A stretch of DNA of 64,000 bases from CAVPLM01 sp963713545 (GCA_963713545.1 CAVQME010000001.1:186001-250000); one strand, 5' to 3'; positions 34,205 to 43,438 are shown, counted from the first letter of the stretch. Numbers and translations are program-made. Notes: a model not told the origin generated them from the sequence alone.

Positions 34205-35566
34205 CTACTTGAAAGACGCGACCGCGTCGATGGTTTCCTGGCTCAACGCGGCCATAGCGTTCAGGTCGCGAACGAACTTGAAGCCCTCATCGACGGTGTA
34301 CTGCCAGTGAAGGAAGCCACCATGGTTACCGATGTGATCGGCGTCGGAGAACACATAGTGCCCCTGGGCACCCCACCAATCGATCTTCTCCATGGCAGCG
34401 GCCCAACCGGCTTCATCCTGAGTCTCGGCGGTCGCGATGGCCGCCTCGGCGAGATGGATGGTGTCGTAGGCGAAGCCCAGGAACAAGCTGGCAAACGGCT
34501 GATCCGGGTTGTCGGCTCTCCACCGCTCGACGAAGGCGATCAGGTCCGCTTTGGCCGGGTAGTCATCGGGAATCTTGGTCGGATCCACGATGGCCGGGCC
34601 GAAGGTGAAGTCACCGGCTACGTTCGCCGGGTCGTTGCCGGCCGGCGCAAACAGGGGCAGCGGGTGGGAGCCCGATGCCTGGACGTAGACAGGAGCCGTC
34701 ACGCCCAAGCTGCGCAGGGTCTTGATCATCTGGTTGACATGGACAGGGTTGCTGGCCAAGAGGATCGCGTCGGGGTTCACTTCCTTGGCCTTCGCCGCGA
34801 TCTTGTTGGCGATCGGGGTCACATCGGCCTCGCCCAAGCCCCAACTGTCGGCCATAAGCGTGAACGTGATACCCGCCGCCGGCAGCGACTTGTTCAGCAC
34901 TTGCAGGGTCTCCTGGCTGATGACCATCTGGTCGCCAATGCCGAGGACGTTCTTCTTGGCGTCGGCTACCATCTGCTTGAGGTAGGCATCGGCACAGCCG
35001 TCGGGGCCGGTGGCCGGTCCGAAGGTGTACGTGTACTTGGTCTGATCTTCATTCAACTCGGCCAGGGTCGGCGGACCAAAGGTGATGTGCAAGATCCCGG
35101 CCTCTTCCGTCAAGGGCCGAGTGGGAGCTTGCGTCCACTGCGGGAACGGGCCGATGATGACGTCGACCTTCTGGTCGATCAGAGATTGGATGGCGGCCAC
35201 GGCGGTATCCATCTTGGACTGGTCGTCTACGAAGACCAACTCCACCTGGCGGCCGTTGATCCCACCGTTGGCGTTGATGAACTTGGCTTCTGTCTCGAAG
35301 CCCTGCTTGATCTGCTCGCACGGAGCGGCGCTGTCACCCGTGAGCGAGATCGCGATACCGAACACGAGCGGCGATGTGTCGGCCGGCGCCGTCGTTGCTG
35401 TGGTCTCGGTGCTCGGAGCTGCTGTGGTCTCGGTGCTCGGAGCTGCTGTGGTCTCGGTGCTCGGAGCTGCTGTGGTCGTGGTTTCCTCTTCACCACATGC
35501 CACGGCGAACATGCCGAGAACGAGCACCAGGACCAGCCCGAGAGCAATCCAGTAACCCTTTCTCAT
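34205..35566 (-). CDS. Liv-type ABC transporter solute-binding lipoprotein of the second Liv operon
   Basis: 453 residues from the ATG at 35566 (GGGAG 7 nt upstream). A lipoprotein signal (MRKGYWIALGLVLVLVLGMF, lipobox AVAC) is followed by EEETTTTAAP and three copies of an 8-residue STETTAAP unit, then the HAAT-family binding fold (VFGIAISLTGDSAAPCEQIK, GGINGRQVELVFVDDQSK). It is the third gene of the H-(MGF)-K operon and should deliver ligand to the fused transporter. It differs from the other two binding proteins of this window in its ligand-binding lobes, so the ligand is likely different. Ligand unknown. Confidence 0.92.
   Translation of the reverse strand: MRKGYWIALGLVLVLVLGMFAVACGEEETTTTAAPSTETTAAPSTETTAAPSTETTATTAPADTSPLVFGIAISLTGDSAAPCEQIKQGFETEAKFINANGGINGRQVELVFVDDQSKMDTAVAAIQSLIDQKVDVIIGPFPQWTQAPTRPLTEEAGILHITFGPPTLAELNEDQTKYTYTFGPATGPDGCADAYLKQMVADAKKNVLGIGDQMVISQETLQVLNKSLPAAGITFTLMADSWGLGEADVTPIANKIAAKAKEVNPDAILLASNPVHVNQMIKTLRSLGVTAPVYVQASGSHPLPLFAPAGNDPANVAGDFTFGPAIVDPTKIPDDYPAKADLIAFVERWRADNPDQPFASLFLGFAYDTIHLAEAAIATAETQDEAGWAAAMEKIDWWGAQGHYVFSDADHIGNHGGFLHWQYTVDEGFKFVRDLNAMAALSQETIDAVASFK
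35397..35477. repeat. 24-bp perfect tandem repeat (3.4 copies) in lipoprotein linker
   Basis: Units 35397-35420, 35421-35444 and 35445-35468 are identical, and a 9-bp partial unit follows. The repeat is in frame and encodes the STETTAAP linker between the lipid anchor and the binding domain. Identical units suggest recent slippage expansion. Confidence 0.9.
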
Positions 35567-35637
35567 CTTGCTACTCCCCTTTCGTGACTGCTGTTTGAAC
35601 CCTGTGTTGCCTTGTTGCACAAACGACTACGTGCGCT

Positions 35638-38385
35638 TCAGTCCTGATCGCCGCCCAGGTAACTTGCACGCACGCGGTCATCCTGCCGAAGTTGAGTGGC
35701 CGTGCCGGAGAGCACGACGGTGCCCGTCTGCAGCACGACCGCGAGATGCGCCAACGAAAGCGCCATCTCTGCGTTCTGTTCCACCATGAGCATGGTCAAA
35801 CCCTGCTCGTTGAGTTTTGCAAGGGCTTCGAAGATGCGTTCCACCGCGAGAGGAGCCAGACCCATGGAAGGCTCATCGAGGAGCAGCAGACTTGGCTTCC
35901 CAGTGAGAGCCCTGCCGATAGCCAGCATCTGCTGCTCACCGCCGGAGAGGGTCCCGGCTTCCTGCTTGCGCCGCTCGCCCAGGATCGGGAAGAGATCGTA
36001 GACGTAGGCGATATCGTCGGTAAGGCTGCTACGGTCGCGCCGGCCGGTGGCCCCGACGATCAGGTTGTCTTCCACCGTCAGGGTGGGGAAGAGCTGCCGG
36101 CCTTCCGGCACCTGGCATACACCCGTTGATACGACCTTTTCCGGCGGCATGCGGGTGATATCGGTCCCTCCGTAGAGGATGCGGCCGCTATCGCTGCGGA
36201 CGATCCCCGATATCGTGTGAAGCAGCGTGCTCTTGCCGGCACCGTTGGCCCCCAAGACCGTCACCACCATGCCCTTGGGAACGGTAAGGGAGACTCCATG
36301 GAGGGCTTCGATCGACCCGTAGGCGGTAACCAGGTTCTCTACGACCAACAGGTCCTCGGGCACCGGACAGCTCTCTCCGTCGACCAGATCGCGGGTGGCG
36401 CAGAGATCCCTGGCTCCATGGTCGACGCCTAGGTAGGCGGTGATGACCTTCTGGTCCTTCTGCACTTCCTCGGGCGTTCCTGAGGAGATGATTCTGCCGT
36501 AGTCGAGGACGTTCACGGTGTCGGAGATGTCCATGACCAGGTCCATGTCGTGCTCAACGAGAAGCACGGTCACACCGGCATCGCGGATCGTCGCGACATG
36601 CCCCACCAGTTCTTCGCGCTCGCTCTGGTTGGTTCCCGCCGCAGGCTCGTCAAGAAGGAGCAGTCGAGGCTCGGATGCTAACGCCCGAGCGATCTCCACC
36701 AGGCGCTGCTGTCCATATGGCAGGCTGGAGGCCGGCATATCGGCTCGGTCTTGCAGCCCTACCAGGGCCAGGGCATCCATGGCCCTCTCGCGGGACCGCT
36801 TCTCCTCCCGTCTCTGCGAGGGGAACCCCAGGCCACCGGACCAGAAGCCCGACTTCTCGTGCCGGTGGCATCCCACCAGCACGTTCTCGAGAACGCTCAT
36901 GTTCACGAAGATCCTCAGGTTCTGGAACGTGCGGGCCATCCCCAGCCGAGCCGTGGAGGCCGGGTCGAGCTTCGTCAGCTCGGTATCCTCGAACCATACG
37001 CGGCCACCCGCCATCTCCTGCAGGCGGCTGATGGCGTTGAACAAGGTGGTCTTGCCCGCGCCATTGGGACCTATGAGAGCGGTGATGCTGCCCTCTTGCA
37101 CGTCGAAGGACACTTCGCTCACGGCTTTGAGGCCGCCAAAATGCACAGATACATCCTGTATGCGTAAGAGCGGGACCTGTGCGCGTACCATGCTCTTCTG
37201 GCGAGCCAGATCTTCAGCCAGCAACCCGGTCACCTGGTGCGCCGAGGAAGCGGGCAGGCCGACCGCGGTCGGCGGGGCGACCACGACCGCAGAGGCTCCC
37301 TCGACCTCGGCAGATGCAGCGCCTTCGGGGATCGGCGTCTCTTGAAGTTCCTCTCCCTTGATCTTCGCCCAGAGCCGCTTCGCCAACTTCGGCCGAAGAC
37401 CGAGGAGACCCGCGGGGAGGAACAGGAGAAGGAGGATCATGATCACCGAGTAGACCGTGCCGTTGTACTGGAGCATGCTCTGGGAGAACCCGTTAATGAC
37501 CCAGGTCATGAGGACGGCCCCAACGATCCATCCATAGACGTACCTGTCTCCGCCCACGAGCATCATGACGATGGGAAGGACTGAGGCGGAGAATGAGAAA
37601 TTCTGCGGGGAGACCGCCATATAGACGAACGCGAACATGCCTCCCGCGATCCCGCAGAATACCGCGTTGAACACGAACGCCAGGAGCTTCCAGTTGGCGT
37701 TGCGCACGCCCAGAGTGGAGGAAGCGATCTCGCTGACGGCGAGACCGCGGAGAGCCCGACCAACCCGGTACTTGAGAAGACGGGCCACGAACAGCAGGAT
37801 TATGATGCCGACTACCCACACCAAGTAGTACCTGCGCAGTTGGGTATCGAATTCGAAGCCGAAGATGTTCAGGGGAGCAACCGGTCCGAATCCGTTTGAA
37901 GCGCCGGCCCACTTCCACTCGTACACGATGGCCAGGAATATCTGCCCTAGACCGATGGTAGCCAGCGCCAAGTAGAAGTACTTGAGCTTGAGCACTGGGC
38001 GGCCTATGATCAGCGCCACCACTCCGGCAGCAGCCGCACCGGCGACCCAGGCCGCGAACGTCGGCACATCGAACTTGAGGATCAACAGCCCGCAGGTATA
38101 GGCACCGATGCCGTAGAAGGCCGAGTGCCCGAACGAGAGCTGTCCTGCTTGACCTAGGACCAGGCCCACGCTGATAGTGAGGATCGCGTAGAGGCCGGCC
38201 TGTGTCATCACGTTCAGGGCGTAGCTGCTGCCTGAGAACCTCCCGTAGATGAGCGGCCAGACCAACAGTATTACTATCATCACGACCTTGGCCACGGTCG
38301 CCCAGCCCCAGTCGGGGCCGAAGATGCCCCAGCGCCGAGCGGTCTTGCCGCCCGTCTTCACTTGACTGTTCTGTGTTGCGGACAT
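35638..38385 (-). CDS. fused Liv ABC transporter: LivM permease + LivG ATPase + LivF ATPase
   Basis: A single 915-residue frame. Residues 1-345 are a LivM-type permease (VGLVLGQAGQLSFGHSAFYG; 8-10 hydrophobic segments). Residues 345-405 form an Ala/Pro/Val-rich linker. Residues 405-655 are LivG (Walker A GPNGAGKTT 439-447, signature LPYGQQRLVEI, Walker B LLLLDEPAAG). Residues 678-915 are LivF (Walker A GANGAGKST 712-720, LSGGEQQML near 813, LLLLDEPSMGLAP). The start overlaps the LivH stop by one base (TGATG). The first Liv operon in this window has the same three proteins as separate genes. The fusion implies fixed 1:1:1 stoichiometry; with LivH it would form the complete membrane complex. 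Confidence 0.95.
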   Translation of the reverse strand: MSATQNSQVKTGGKTARRWGIFGPDWGWATVAKVVMIVILLVWPLIYGRFSGSSYALNVMTQAGLYAILTISVGLVLGQAGQLSFGHSAFYGIGAYTCGLLILKFDVPTFAAWVAGAAAAGVVALIIGRPVLKLKYFYLALATIGLGQIFLAIVYEWKWAGASNGFGPVAPLNIFGFEFDTQLRRYYLVWVVGIIILLFVARLLKYRVGRALRGLAVSEIASSTLGVRNANWKLLAFVFNAVFCGIAGGMFAFVYMAVSPQNFSFSASVLPIVMMLVGGDRYVYGWIVGAVLMTWVINGFSQSMLQYNGTVYSVIMILLLLFLPAGLLGLRPKLAKRLWAKIKGEELQETPIPEGAASAEVEGASAVVVAPPTAVGLPASSAHQVTGLLAEDLARQKSMVRAQVPLLRIQDVSVHFGGLKAVSEVSFDVQEGSITALIGPNGAGKTTLFNAISRLQEMAGGRVWFEDTELTKLDPASTARLGMARTFQNLRIFVNMSVLENVLVGCHRHEKSGFWSGGLGFPSQRREEKRSRERAMDALALVGLQDRADMPASSLPYGQQRLVEIARALASEPRLLLLDEPAAGTNQSEREELVGHVATIRDAGVTVLLVEHDMDLVMDISDTVNVLDYGRIISSGTPEEVQKDQKVITAYLGVDHGARDLCATRDLVDGESCPVPEDLLVVENLVTAYGSIEALHGVSLTVPKGMVVTVLGANGAGKSTLLHTISGIVRSDSGRILYGGTDITRMPPEKVVSTGVCQVPEGRQLFPTLTVEDNLIVGATGRRDRSSLTDDIAYVYDLFPILGERRKQEAGTLSGGEQQMLAIGRALTGKPSLLLLDEPSMGLAPLAVERIFEALAKLNEQGLTMLMVEQNAEMALSLAHLAVVLQTGTVVLSGTATQLRQDDRVRASYLGGDQD

Positions 38386-39266
38386 CAGGCCTCACCCTCC
38401 GGGACTCTCGTGCCCAGAAGCCCCTGAGGTCTGAAGTACAGCACTATCAGCAAAACCAGGAAGGCCACCGCGTTCTTATAGCCGGCCGGGACCAGTCCGG
38501 TCGCCAACGACTGGACGATCCCGAGGGCGAGACCGCCGACGACCGCGCCCGTGCTGGATCCCCATCCCCCGAGAACGGCGGCGATGAAGCCCATCATCCC
38601 GTAGATGCCACCCGTCGCGTAGGTCAGCCCCCCCACGTAGTTGGAGATGGCGATCCCTCCGAGCGCTCCGATTGCTGCGCTGATGGCGAACGAGAGCAGC
38701 ACCATCCTGCTCACATTAATGCCGGAAAGGCTGGCGGCCATCGGATTGGTGGCAGTAGCAGTCATCCGCTTGCCCAGCGTGGTGTGGTTGTTGAGGAAGT
38801 AGAGCGCGATCAGGCAGACGACCATGATGCCGACCACCCACAGGGCCTGGTAACTGATGAAGACGCCGCCCACGCTGAACGACCCCTCGCCGCTGAAGGC
38901 CGGCAGATTGCTGGTGTAGCCTCCCCACTTGACGAGCGAAAGGTTCTCGAACAATAGGCTCAGGGCCACCGTGCACAGGATCATCGTCACAAGCGAGATC
39001 TTGAGCACGGGTTTGAGAACCACCTGGTACATGAGCATGGCGAGGATCACCGTGAGGATGACCCCGACGATGCCCGAGAGCCAGTACGGAAGTCCGACCT
39101 CCATGAGCATGCTGAAGGCGAACAGCCCGCCGAGCATCACGAAGCTGCCCTGAGCCATGTTCACGATGCGCGAGGCACGATAGATCGTCACGAATCCGAG
39201 CGCGATAAGGGCGTAGACGGAGCCCATCACGACGCCGGTGACCAGAAGCTGGAGCCAGTCTCCCAT
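38385..39266 (-). CDS. livH: Liv ABC transporter permease LivH (second operon)
   Basis: 293 residues, ATG at 39266. LVTGVVMGSVYALIALGFVT, the LivH loop IYRASRIVNMAQGSFVMLGG, and the glycine-rich GFIAAVLGGWGSSTGAVVGG near the C-terminus are typical. About eight transmembrane segments; the C-terminus FRPQGLLGTRVPEGEA is normal. It is the first gene of the second operon and forms the permease heterodimer with the LivM part of the fused protein. There are no frameshifts, unlike the first operon's livH. Confidence 0.94.
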   Translation of the reverse strand: MGDWLQLLVTGVVMGSVYALIALGFVTIYRASRIVNMAQGSFVMLGGLFAFSMLMEVGLPYWLSGIVGVILTVILAMLMYQVVLKPVLKISLVTMILCTVALSLLFENLSLVKWGGYTSNLPAFSGEGSFSVGGVFISYQALWVVGIMVVCLIALYFLNNHTTLGKRMTATATNPMAASLSGINVSRMVLLSFAISAAIGALGGIAISNYVGGLTYATGGIYGMMGFIAAVLGGWGSSTGAVVGGLALGIVQSLATGLVPAGYKNAVAFLVLLIVLYFRPQGLLGTRVPEGEA

Positions 39267-39406
39267 CCGTCGCGGCCTCCTACTGGACCCGGCGGGCCCG
39301 GGTTATTGACGCCGCGTGAACAGCAGCACCACAGTCGCTCAACAGATACCCCCTGCGCCAGACGTCACGGCTCGACCCATCGGTTCCCACAGCTATATTG
39401 GACGAT

Positions 39407-39435
39407 ACACTAGGCCATTGAACCAAAACTGTCAA
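39407..39435 (-). promoter_or_regulatory. candidate promoter of the second Liv operon
   Basis: On the minus strand TTGACA (39435-39430), 17 nt, TAGTGT (39412-39407), about 140 bp upstream of livH. The -35 is consensus and the -10 is weak. The rest of the 244-bp gap (39267-39510) shows nothing else clear. Confidence 0.4.
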
Positions 39436-39510
39436 GTCGTCCCCCCTTCGACCGTACTTGCCGTAGCACTTCTCCTCGCACGTTACCAGGCGATTCCTTC
39501 CCCCGCGACA

Positions 39511-41802
39511 TTACCTGCCCCTGCCTCGGGCCCCACACCACGCCATCTTGTCGATAGCCCGGGCGGCCGCCCGCGGCGATGAAAGGACCATGGGAGCGTA
39601 GCGCCCCGAGAACGCCGACAGCGAGGCATGAACCGGGTGATCGGGGACGTTCACGATAGGTTTCTCGGTCTCTTTCATCAGTTCCACGACCCGCTCCAAG
39701 AACTGCGACTCCCAAGGAGTGAACCCCTCGAACTCTCCGTCAACGAGCTTCTCTCTCTCGTCGTCGCCGGTACTCGGTATCCCCAAGAAGTTGAGGGCCA
39801 TGACGGCGTCCACCTCGTTGCACCTGGTCACGAGTTCGAGCGCACGCAGGCCCACCTCACCGAACCCGGCGGCCACCAGATCGAGGGGATTGCGCCTGCT
39901 CCAGAACGGAGGCAGGAGCTCGTCTAGGGCAGCCACTAGGTCAGGCGGCAGGACGGCCAGTGCCAGGCCGTTCAGCGCCACCTCGTCCGCGCCCAGCACT
40001 CCAGGACCGCCGCCGTTGGTCATGATCGCCACCCGCCGACCCCGGGGCATCGGCAGGTAGGCCAGGCAGGCTCCCAGGTCGACGAGCTCTTGCGTGGTGC
40101 CGCAGGTGACCACACCCGCCTGTCGCGCGGCAGCCCGGAACACGGCGGCCGAGCCGGCCAGCGCCCCGGTATGGGAGGCGGCGGCCTTGCTACCTAGCTC
40201 CGTGAGCCCCCCACGCAGAACCACGACCGGCTTGCGCGCGGTGGTGCGCCGCGCCACTTCGAGAAAGAGCAGGCCGTCGTCGATCCCTTCCAGATACATC
40301 ATGACGCACTCGGTGCCGGGGTCGTCGCGTAAGTAGTCGAGCACGTCGAACGCGCTCACCATGGCCTCGTTACCGACGCTAATGAACTTCTCTAGCCCGA
40401 CACCCCGGCGCTCGCATATGCTGATGACGGTAGGACCGATGCTACCGGACTGTGAGATGAAGCTGAGCTTGCCTGCAGGCGGGTGAAGGGCGACGAGACC
40501 GGTGGCATGAAGCCTCCGGTCGTTCGACAGGAGTCCCATGCAGTTGGGTCCGATGAGAGTAAGACCGTACCTGGTCGCGCTATCGGTGATCTCGCACTCG
40601 AGTTCAGCCCCTTCTTTCCCCGTCTCGGAGAAACCGGCCGTCAGGACCACGGCGGCCCGGACCCCCCTTTGCCCGCATTCCTCCAGCACGCCTTTCACCT
40701 GCTTAACGCCCACGGCGAGGAGGGCCAGGTCCGGCGCTTCGGGCAGGTCGGCCACACTCGGATATGCCTGCACGCCAAAAAAGACCCCACCCCGGGGGTT
40801 CACCGGGTAGATCGTGCCCCCGTATCCGCCGTCCAGCAGGTTGCGTAGCGCCGAGCCGCCCCACTTGCGAATGTCGTCGGACGCCCCGATGATGGCCACC
40901 GAATCCGGGGCCAGAACCGCGCCTAGGTCGGGAACGAAGGTCCGCTTGACCGCGATGGCCGCGGGCTCAGCCGCCAGGATGACAAGCGCGTCGGCGGCCA
41001 CCGGCCGGGAGCCCTCGACCAACAGAGGGTTGACGTCGATCTCGGAGATCTCGGGGAAGTCCAGCGCGATCCGGGCGAGCGCCTGGATCGCGTTCACGAG
41101 TTCCGTCCGGTCCACTGGCGGCGAGCCCCGGAAGGCGCCCAGCAGCTTGGTCGATCGGATCAGGTCGGGAAGCTCCGCCGCGTCGGCCTCCTCCATGGGG
41201 ACGAGTCCAAGGGCGATGTCGCCCAGAACCTCCGTCAAGACTCCGCCCAGACCGAAAGCCACCACCGGCCCAAAAACCGGGTCGCGTTTCATGCCGATCA
41301 GCAATTCCCGATCGCCGGCGACCATTCGCTCCACCAAGACGGCTTCGAGCGCGCCTCCGGCGCGCTCCTCCAGCAGGCGGTACGTCTCGGCCACGGCCTC
41401 GCTGCCGCATACCCTGAGCACGACCAATCCGCCCTCGGTCTTGTGGTGGATCACGGAGCCGACCGCCTTCATAGCCAGCGTGCCGCCGAGACGCTCGGCC
41501 ACGGCGACCGCCTCGGCCTCGTTCTTGACCAGAGCCCCCGCCGGCACAGGGATGCCGTAGGCAGCCAGCAACGACTTGGATTCCCACTCGTCCAGAGCGG
41601 ACCGGCCGTCGGCTCTGGCGCGCCGCAGCAGGGCTACCGCCGACGCCGGGGGCGCGGGCGGGGCCGACAGCGCGGGCGAAGCCGCTCCGACCGACGTGGT
41701 TCCTCCGGGGGCACGCGCCCCGGAGGCCGGCGGCGCGCCGGAGGTCGGCGGCGCTGGTGGCGCCGCGGCCATCGTCGTGACCCTGTCGTTGTTAGGAGCC
41801 AT
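39511..41802 (-). CDS. ADP-forming acyl-CoA synthetase (fused), copy 2
   Basis: 763 residues with the same beta-alpha domain order as the copy at 27.7 kb. The first ~55 residues are Ala/Pro/Gly-rich and of no recognisable fold. Then come the ATP-grasp part (SKSLLAAYGIPVPAGALVKN, AMKAVGSVIHHKTEGGLVVL, SEIDVNPLLV), the CoA-binding domain (APDSVAIIGASDDIRKWGGS) and the phosphohistidine region KAAASHTGALAGSAAVF. The two copies align closely over their whole length. ATG at 41802 with a weak ribosome binding site; an ATG at 41772 is an alternative. It may release acids from CoA esters made by the adjacent 41.8-53 kb cluster, conserving ATP. Confidence 0.9.
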   Translation of the reverse strand: MAPNNDRVTTMAAAPPAPPTSGAPPASGARAPGGTTSVGAASPALSAPPAPPASAVALLRRARADGRSALDEWESKSLLAAYGIPVPAGALVKNEAEAVAVAERLGGTLAMKAVGSVIHHKTEGGLVVLRVCGSEAVAETYRLLEERAGGALEAVLVERMVAGDRELLIGMKRDPVFGPVVAFGLGGVLTEVLGDIALGLVPMEEADAAELPDLIRSTKLLGAFRGSPPVDRTELVNAIQALARIALDFPEISEIDVNPLLVEGSRPVAADALVILAAEPAAIAVKRTFVPDLGAVLAPDSVAIIGASDDIRKWGGSALRNLLDGGYGGTIYPVNPRGGVFFGVQAYPSVADLPEAPDLALLAVGVKQVKGVLEECGQRGVRAAVVLTAGFSETGKEGAELECEITDSATRYGLTLIGPNCMGLLSNDRRLHATGLVALHPPAGKLSFISQSGSIGPTVISICERRGVGLEKFISVGNEAMVSAFDVLDYLRDDPGTECVMMYLEGIDDGLLFLEVARRTTARKPVVVLRGGLTELGSKAAASHTGALAGSAAVFRAAARQAGVVTCGTTQELVDLGACLAYLPMPRGRRVAIMTNGGGPGVLGADEVALNGLALAVLPPDLVAALDELLPPFWSRRNPLDLVAAGFGEVGLRALELVTRCNEVDAVMALNFLGIPSTGDDEREKLVDGEFEGFTPWESQFLERVVELMKETEKPIVNVPDHPVHASLSAFSGRYAPMVLSSPRAAARAIDKMAWCGARGRGR

Positions 41803-41843
41803 CTACGCGGTATGCCTCGCTTCCGGCAACCGGCCCGGTTGCC

Positions 41844-43334
41844 TTAGAGTTTCGGCGGGAACTGGGGAAGATCGGCGAACAGCGGGTGCTCCTTGGCACC
41901 GGGTAGGCCCGCCGCCCGCATGGCGGCGGCGCGGTAGCGGCCCCAATCTGCCAACTGGACGATGGACAGCTTCTGGGCCTCGAGAGAGCCTTCGGCGTGG
42001 ATGGTGAGCACGTCCTCGTAGCAGGAGGTCAGGTCCCGGATCAGCTTGACAATGCGCAGGCGGTGCTCCGTGGGCACGCCGGCCTTCCCCCCGAAGTACT
42101 TCTCCATGAGGTCGTGGGTCTCGGGATTGACGTAGTCCTTGTACGAGGGGGCGGTCACGATGATCCCGCCGCCGATGTCCTGGATGTACTTGGTCGCCTG
42201 GTGCCAGTTATCGGCGAAGTAGAACTTGCAGATGTTGGCGATCATCGGGTTGGGATAGACCAGATCGGAGCCTTCTTCGCCCACGCAGTGCTCCACGGCG
42301 GCCATACCCAGGGTCTCCACGGCCTCGGTGTACATCACCAGCCAAGTGAGCTTCTCGCGAACGTGGGCCTTCTTGTTGATCCCGTTGTACTCCGCCATAA
42401 GGGCAGCCGCACCGGTGAACAGTTCCAGTTCCGCCGCCTTGTAGGTCTCGGCGCTCAGGCGATGGAAGTTGGCGAACATGTAGGCCACTTCTCCCGCGAA
42501 CTCCCACTCGCCCTTGAGGAAGATGCGCTCGTTGGGGATGAAGACGTTGTCGAAGATGATGGTGGCGTCGTTGATGTAGACGCTGGCCGAGATGGGATGG
42601 TCGAACAGGTTCGCCCCTTCCGTGATCTCGGGCTGGGCACAGATCATGGTGATGCCGGGGGTGTTCAGTTCGATCCCGAAGGCTACGGCATAGGCGGCGT
42701 CGTCCTCCTGCATGGCCCGGCAGGGAGCGATGAGGACCTCGTTGCAGGCCGGAGCCTGGCTGATGTGCGACTTAGCGCCGCTCACGATGATGCCGTCGGG
42801 CCGCTCCTCCACGATGCGGACGTAGAAGTCCTTGTGCTGCACCTGCTGGGAGGGGCGCAGACTGCGGTCGCCTTTGATGTCGGTGAGGCCCATGGCGAAG
42901 GAGAGATCGTTCTTCTGCAGGTGCCTGCGGTAGGCCTCGACGTTGGCCGCGTAGTCGGTCCCGTACTTCTTGTCCACCCGGGGAGCCACCACTGTGACCG
43001 CGTTCAGGCCGTCTTTGGCCACGAACTTGGCCCCCGAGGGTTTGCCGAAGCAGACCCGGGCCCAGAGCTTGACCACCTCGCGCAGGCGCAGGAGGTCGTC
43101 CCGAGAGCGCTGAGGCTGGAGGGCGAAGCTGACCCTTTCGCCGTCCTCGTCCAGGTCGGTGAGGAGATCCTGGTACCGAGGATCGTTGTTCATGATGTAA
43201 TCCATGGCGACCCAGTCGTTGGTGATCTTGCACACCGGGTGCTCGGTCACATCGGGCACTCTCTCGCCGTCGAAGTAGACGACTCTGCCGTCCTTGAGAC
43301 TCTCGAGGTATTGCTCTGCTGTCTTCAGTGCCAC
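41844..43334 (-). CDS. 4-hydroxyphenylacetate 3-hydroxylase / 4-hydroxybutyryl-CoA dehydratase family flavoprotein
   Basis: 496 residues from a GTG (GGGAGAGGG upstream), a normal length for HpaB and AbfD. Family blocks: AVTVVAPRVDKKYGTDYAAN, FAMGLTDIKGDRSLRPSQQV, DGIIVSGAKSHISQAPACNE, and the FAD-contacting FDNVFIPNERIF and FANFHRLSAETYK. In 4-hydroxybutyryl-CoA dehydratases the last motif reads FHRQSYGGC, where His and Cys ligate a 4Fe-4S cluster; here the Cys position is Tyr, so a canonical dehydratase cluster is unlikely. Its promoter carries the shared TetR-type operator. Function: a flavin-dependent hydroxylase or a cluster-less dehydratase/isomerase, undecided. Confidence 0.85.
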   Translation of the reverse strand: MALKTAEQYLESLKDGRVVYFDGERVPDVTEHPVCKITNDWVAMDYIMNNDPRYQDLLTDLDEDGERVSFALQPQRSRDDLLRLREVVKLWARVCFGKPSGAKFVAKDGLNAVTVVAPRVDKKYGTDYAANVEAYRRHLQKNDLSFAMGLTDIKGDRSLRPSQQVQHKDFYVRIVEERPDGIIVSGAKSHISQAPACNEVLIAPCRAMQEDDAAYAVAFGIELNTPGITMICAQPEITEGANLFDHPISASVYINDATIIFDNVFIPNERIFLKGEWEFAGEVAYMFANFHRLSAETYKAAELELFTGAAALMAEYNGINKKAHVREKLTWLVMYTEAVETLGMAAVEHCVGEEGSDLVYPNPMIANICKFYFADNWHQATKYIQDIGGGIIVTAPSYKDYVNPETHDLMEKYFGGKAGVPTEHRLRIVKLIRDLTSCYEDVLTIHAEGSLEAQKLSIVQLADWGRYRAAAMRAAGLPGAKEHPLFADLPQFPPKL

Positions 43335-43388
43335 TGGATCCCTCTCCCTAGCTAGCGGACGTCCCCACGTTCGGAGCGGCCTCTGTAG

Positions 43389-43438
43389 ATAGAGCGCTCG
43401 CTCTATACATTCTGACAGGTCCCGCCGTCCCCTGTCAA
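43389..43438 (-). promoter_or_regulatory. TetR-regulon promoter/operator site 1 (before the HpaB/AbfD-like gene)
   Basis: Minus strand: TTGACA (43438-43433), 18 nt, CAGAAT (43414-43409), two bases, then the perfect 18-bp palindrome ATAGAGCG-CT-CGCTCTAT (43389-43406, plus-strand reading), which covers the expected transcription start. The same arrangement occurs before the TetR gene (53.8 kb) and an SDR gene (56.5 kb). Confidence 0.85.

Noticed and set aside
35397..35477. CRISPR-like direct repeats
   Set aside because: The repeats are contiguous, without spacers, in frame and inside a coding sequence; they are a linker repeat.
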